Below are positions 4,961 to 6,062 of a DNA stretch of 6,062 nt, in pieces. Below the pieces are notes generated by a model, which was not told where the DNA came from, ran no database searches, and was given only the letters and a program-made list of their open reading frames with translations. A program made the translations under genes and the position numbers. Source of the stretch: an uncultured Methanosarcinales archaeon (GTDB taxonomy: Archaea > Halobacteriota > Methanosarcinia > Methanotrichales > Methanotrichaceae); contig CALMJN010000271.1 in assembly GCA_937864385.1 (NCBI GenBank), positions 1 through 6,062 of the forward strand, read 5' to 3'. Position 1 is the stretch's first letter; the number at the start of each line of letters is the position of its first letter.

Positions 4961-4983
4961 AAAGCTTGATCTGAAAGCTTGAT
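4961..4983. repeat. Direct repeat AAAGCTTGAT, two copies, upstream of aglB
   Basis: AAAGCTTGAT occurs at 4961-4970 and again at 4974-4983, separated by CTG. Each copy contains the palindrome AAGCTT. The pair sits in the 150-nt divergent gap between the DUF2124 gene and aglB, with AT-rich sequence (GATATAGTTAAT) just before it. It could be a paired regulator site; chance is possible because the units are short and AT-rich. Confidence 0.5.
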
Positions 4984-5022
4984 TCAAAACGTTTATGAGG
5001 AGAGAACTGCCTCTTGGCGGTG

Positions 5023-6062
5023 ATGTCTAAGAGAAATGTAGATAAGGGAGATGGCGGCAAAAAAACTGCGGTGCAGCCCAGAGAGGCCAAGCCGAAAGGT
5101 GCCTCATCCACCTCTCTGGAGAATAAGGCTAAAGCTCTGAGCAAAGCTGCGGCTTCGATGAGCAATGACCTGTATATTTATATCGCACTGATATTGACTG
5201 CTATCTTTTCATTTTATCTGCGCGGCATTGTGCCCTGGAACCGGGTCTTCTCGGGCAGCAGCGTCATCTTCAGCAGCGAGACCGATGCCTGGTACCATAT
5301 GATGCTGGCTCACGGCACGGTCATCAACCTGCAGAGGCTCTTCTTCGATCCCATGACCAACTTCCCTCATGGAACGCCCACTCACTTCGGACCTCTGCTC
5401 AGCTGGGCCATAGCTATATTCTCCTATATCTTCGGTCTGGGCAATCCTAGTGCTCATCTGGTGGATGTGGTAGGAGCCATGATGCCGGCGGTCATGGGGG
5501 CTCTGCTGGTCTTTCCGGTTTACTTCATCGGGAGGGAGCTACTGGGCAAGAGCTGCGGCCTGCTCTCAGCGCTCATTGTGGCCGTACTTCCCGGCCAGCT
5601 CTTCAGCCGCACTACACTTGGATTTACAGATCACCATGCGGCAGAGATACTTTTCAGCACCCTGACCATGATGTTTCTCATCCTGGCCCTGCATTCAGGA
5701 AGGAGCATGAGCTTTGCCGCGGTGCAGAAGGATTGGTCTTCGTTCAAAAAGCCTCTGCTTTATTCCGTTCTGACCGGTGTAGCCCTCGGTCTTTATATCG
5801 ATGCCTGGGCATCAGGATTTCTTTTTGAGGGAATAATTCTCCTATTTCTGCTGCTGCAGAGCATCTTTGATCATATCCGGGGAAAAAATGTGGAGTATCT
5901 GAGCATAACTGCGGGCATTGCCTTCCTGGCGGCTATTGTTCTGGTGCTTCCCTTTGTGGATTCAGCCAACGGCTTCAGCAATTACTATTATAGCCTCTTC
6001 CAGCCTACAATTCTGCTCATAGGTATTGCAGCGGCAGTATTTTTGTCTATCCTATCCCGGCT
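5023..6062 (+). CDS. aglB: Oligosaccharyltransferase AglB/STT3, N-terminal part (3' end outside window)
   Basis: Seen: 346 codons open to the right edge. Residues 1-47 are a Lys/Ala-rich hydrophilic tail, then a first membrane helix near 50-68. The extracellular loop after it carries SSETDAWYHM with Asp88, the first DXD-like metal-binding motif of STT3 enzymes. Several further hydrophobic helices follow. GFTDHHAAE (Asp203, Glu208) matches the second acidic motif. The later WWDYG catalytic motif lies beyond the window. Known: AglB moves the lipid-linked glycan to Asn of N-x-S/T on S-layer and other exported proteins; the full enzyme is usually about 800-1000 aa. Start: ATG 5023; in-frame GTG 5020 and TTG 5014 are alternatives, and TTG 5014 is better spaced from GAGGAG at 4997. 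An in-frame stop at 4996 limits extension. It is transcribed away from the DUF2124 gene. Confidence 0.92.
   Translation, partial: MSKRNVDKGDGGKKTAVQPREAKPKGASSTSLENKAKALSKAAASMSNDLYIYIALILTAIFSFYLRGIVPWNRVFSGSSVIFSSETDAWYHMMLAHGTVINLQRLFFDPMTNFPHGTPTHFGPLLSWAIAIFSYIFGLGNPSAHLVDVVGAMMPAVMGALLVFPVYFIGRELLGKSCGLLSALIVAVLPGQLFSRTTLGFTDHHAAEILFSTLTMMFLILALHSGRSMSFAAVQKDWSSFKKPLLYSVLTGVALGLYIDAWASGFLFEGIILLFLLLQSIFDHIRGKNVEYLSITAGIAFLAAIVLVLPFVDSANGFSNYYYSLFQPTILLIGIAAAVFLSILSR

Overview
The window reads as chromosome from a methanogenic archaeon. Support comes from an McrC protein (methyl-coenzyme M reductase activation), an archaeal-type diphthine synthase (DphB), an AglB/STT3 oligosaccharyltransferase, a DUF2124 protein, a tRNA-Ile without encoded CCA, and TATA-like boxes about 26 bp from several starts. 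Base composition is mostly in the 50s % GC. A Methanothrix/Methanosaeta-like member of the Methanosarcinia is my best guess, but the genus cannot be proven from the window.

Layout. (1) Positions 1-2094, minus strand: a run mcrC -> apgM-family enzyme -> YbgC-like thioesterase. The thioesterase leaves the window at position 1. Base and lysine-codon usage change inside the apgM-family gene near position 840, so its 3' half and the thioesterase look like a bacterial-type import joined to an archaeal 5' half. (2) Positions 2095-2222: a short divergent promoter region with two TATA boxes and a three-copy 14-nt tandem repeat. (3) Positions 2223-3026, plus: dphB. (4) Positions 3078-3667, plus: a TATA box, then a small ribbon-helix-helix gene overlapping a QueD/PTPS gene by 4 nt. 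(5) Positions 3681-4219, minus: a gene for an unrecognised 132-aa protein preceded by a previously unlisted 47-codon small ORF. The two overlap as TTGA, so they look translationally coupled. (6) Positions 4290-4363, plus: tRNA-Ile(GAT), convergent with a DUF2124 gene on the minus strand, with a palindromic T4A4 stretch between them. (7) Positions 5023-6062, plus: the first 346 codons of aglB, running off the right edge.

How the genes fit together: there is no single pathway. McrC serves MCR activation. DphB modifies the diphthamide histidine of EF-2. QueD probably feeds preQ0/archaeosine synthesis for tRNA. AglB N-glycosylates surface proteins. The apgM-family enzyme is glycolytic or a homoserine kinase. 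The least explained pieces are the mosaic apgM-family gene, the overlapping small-ORF/132-aa pair, the repeat between mcrC and dphB, and the RHH-queD pairing. I see no defence system, CRISPR array or insertion sequence. No gene-free stretch exceeds 300 bases.
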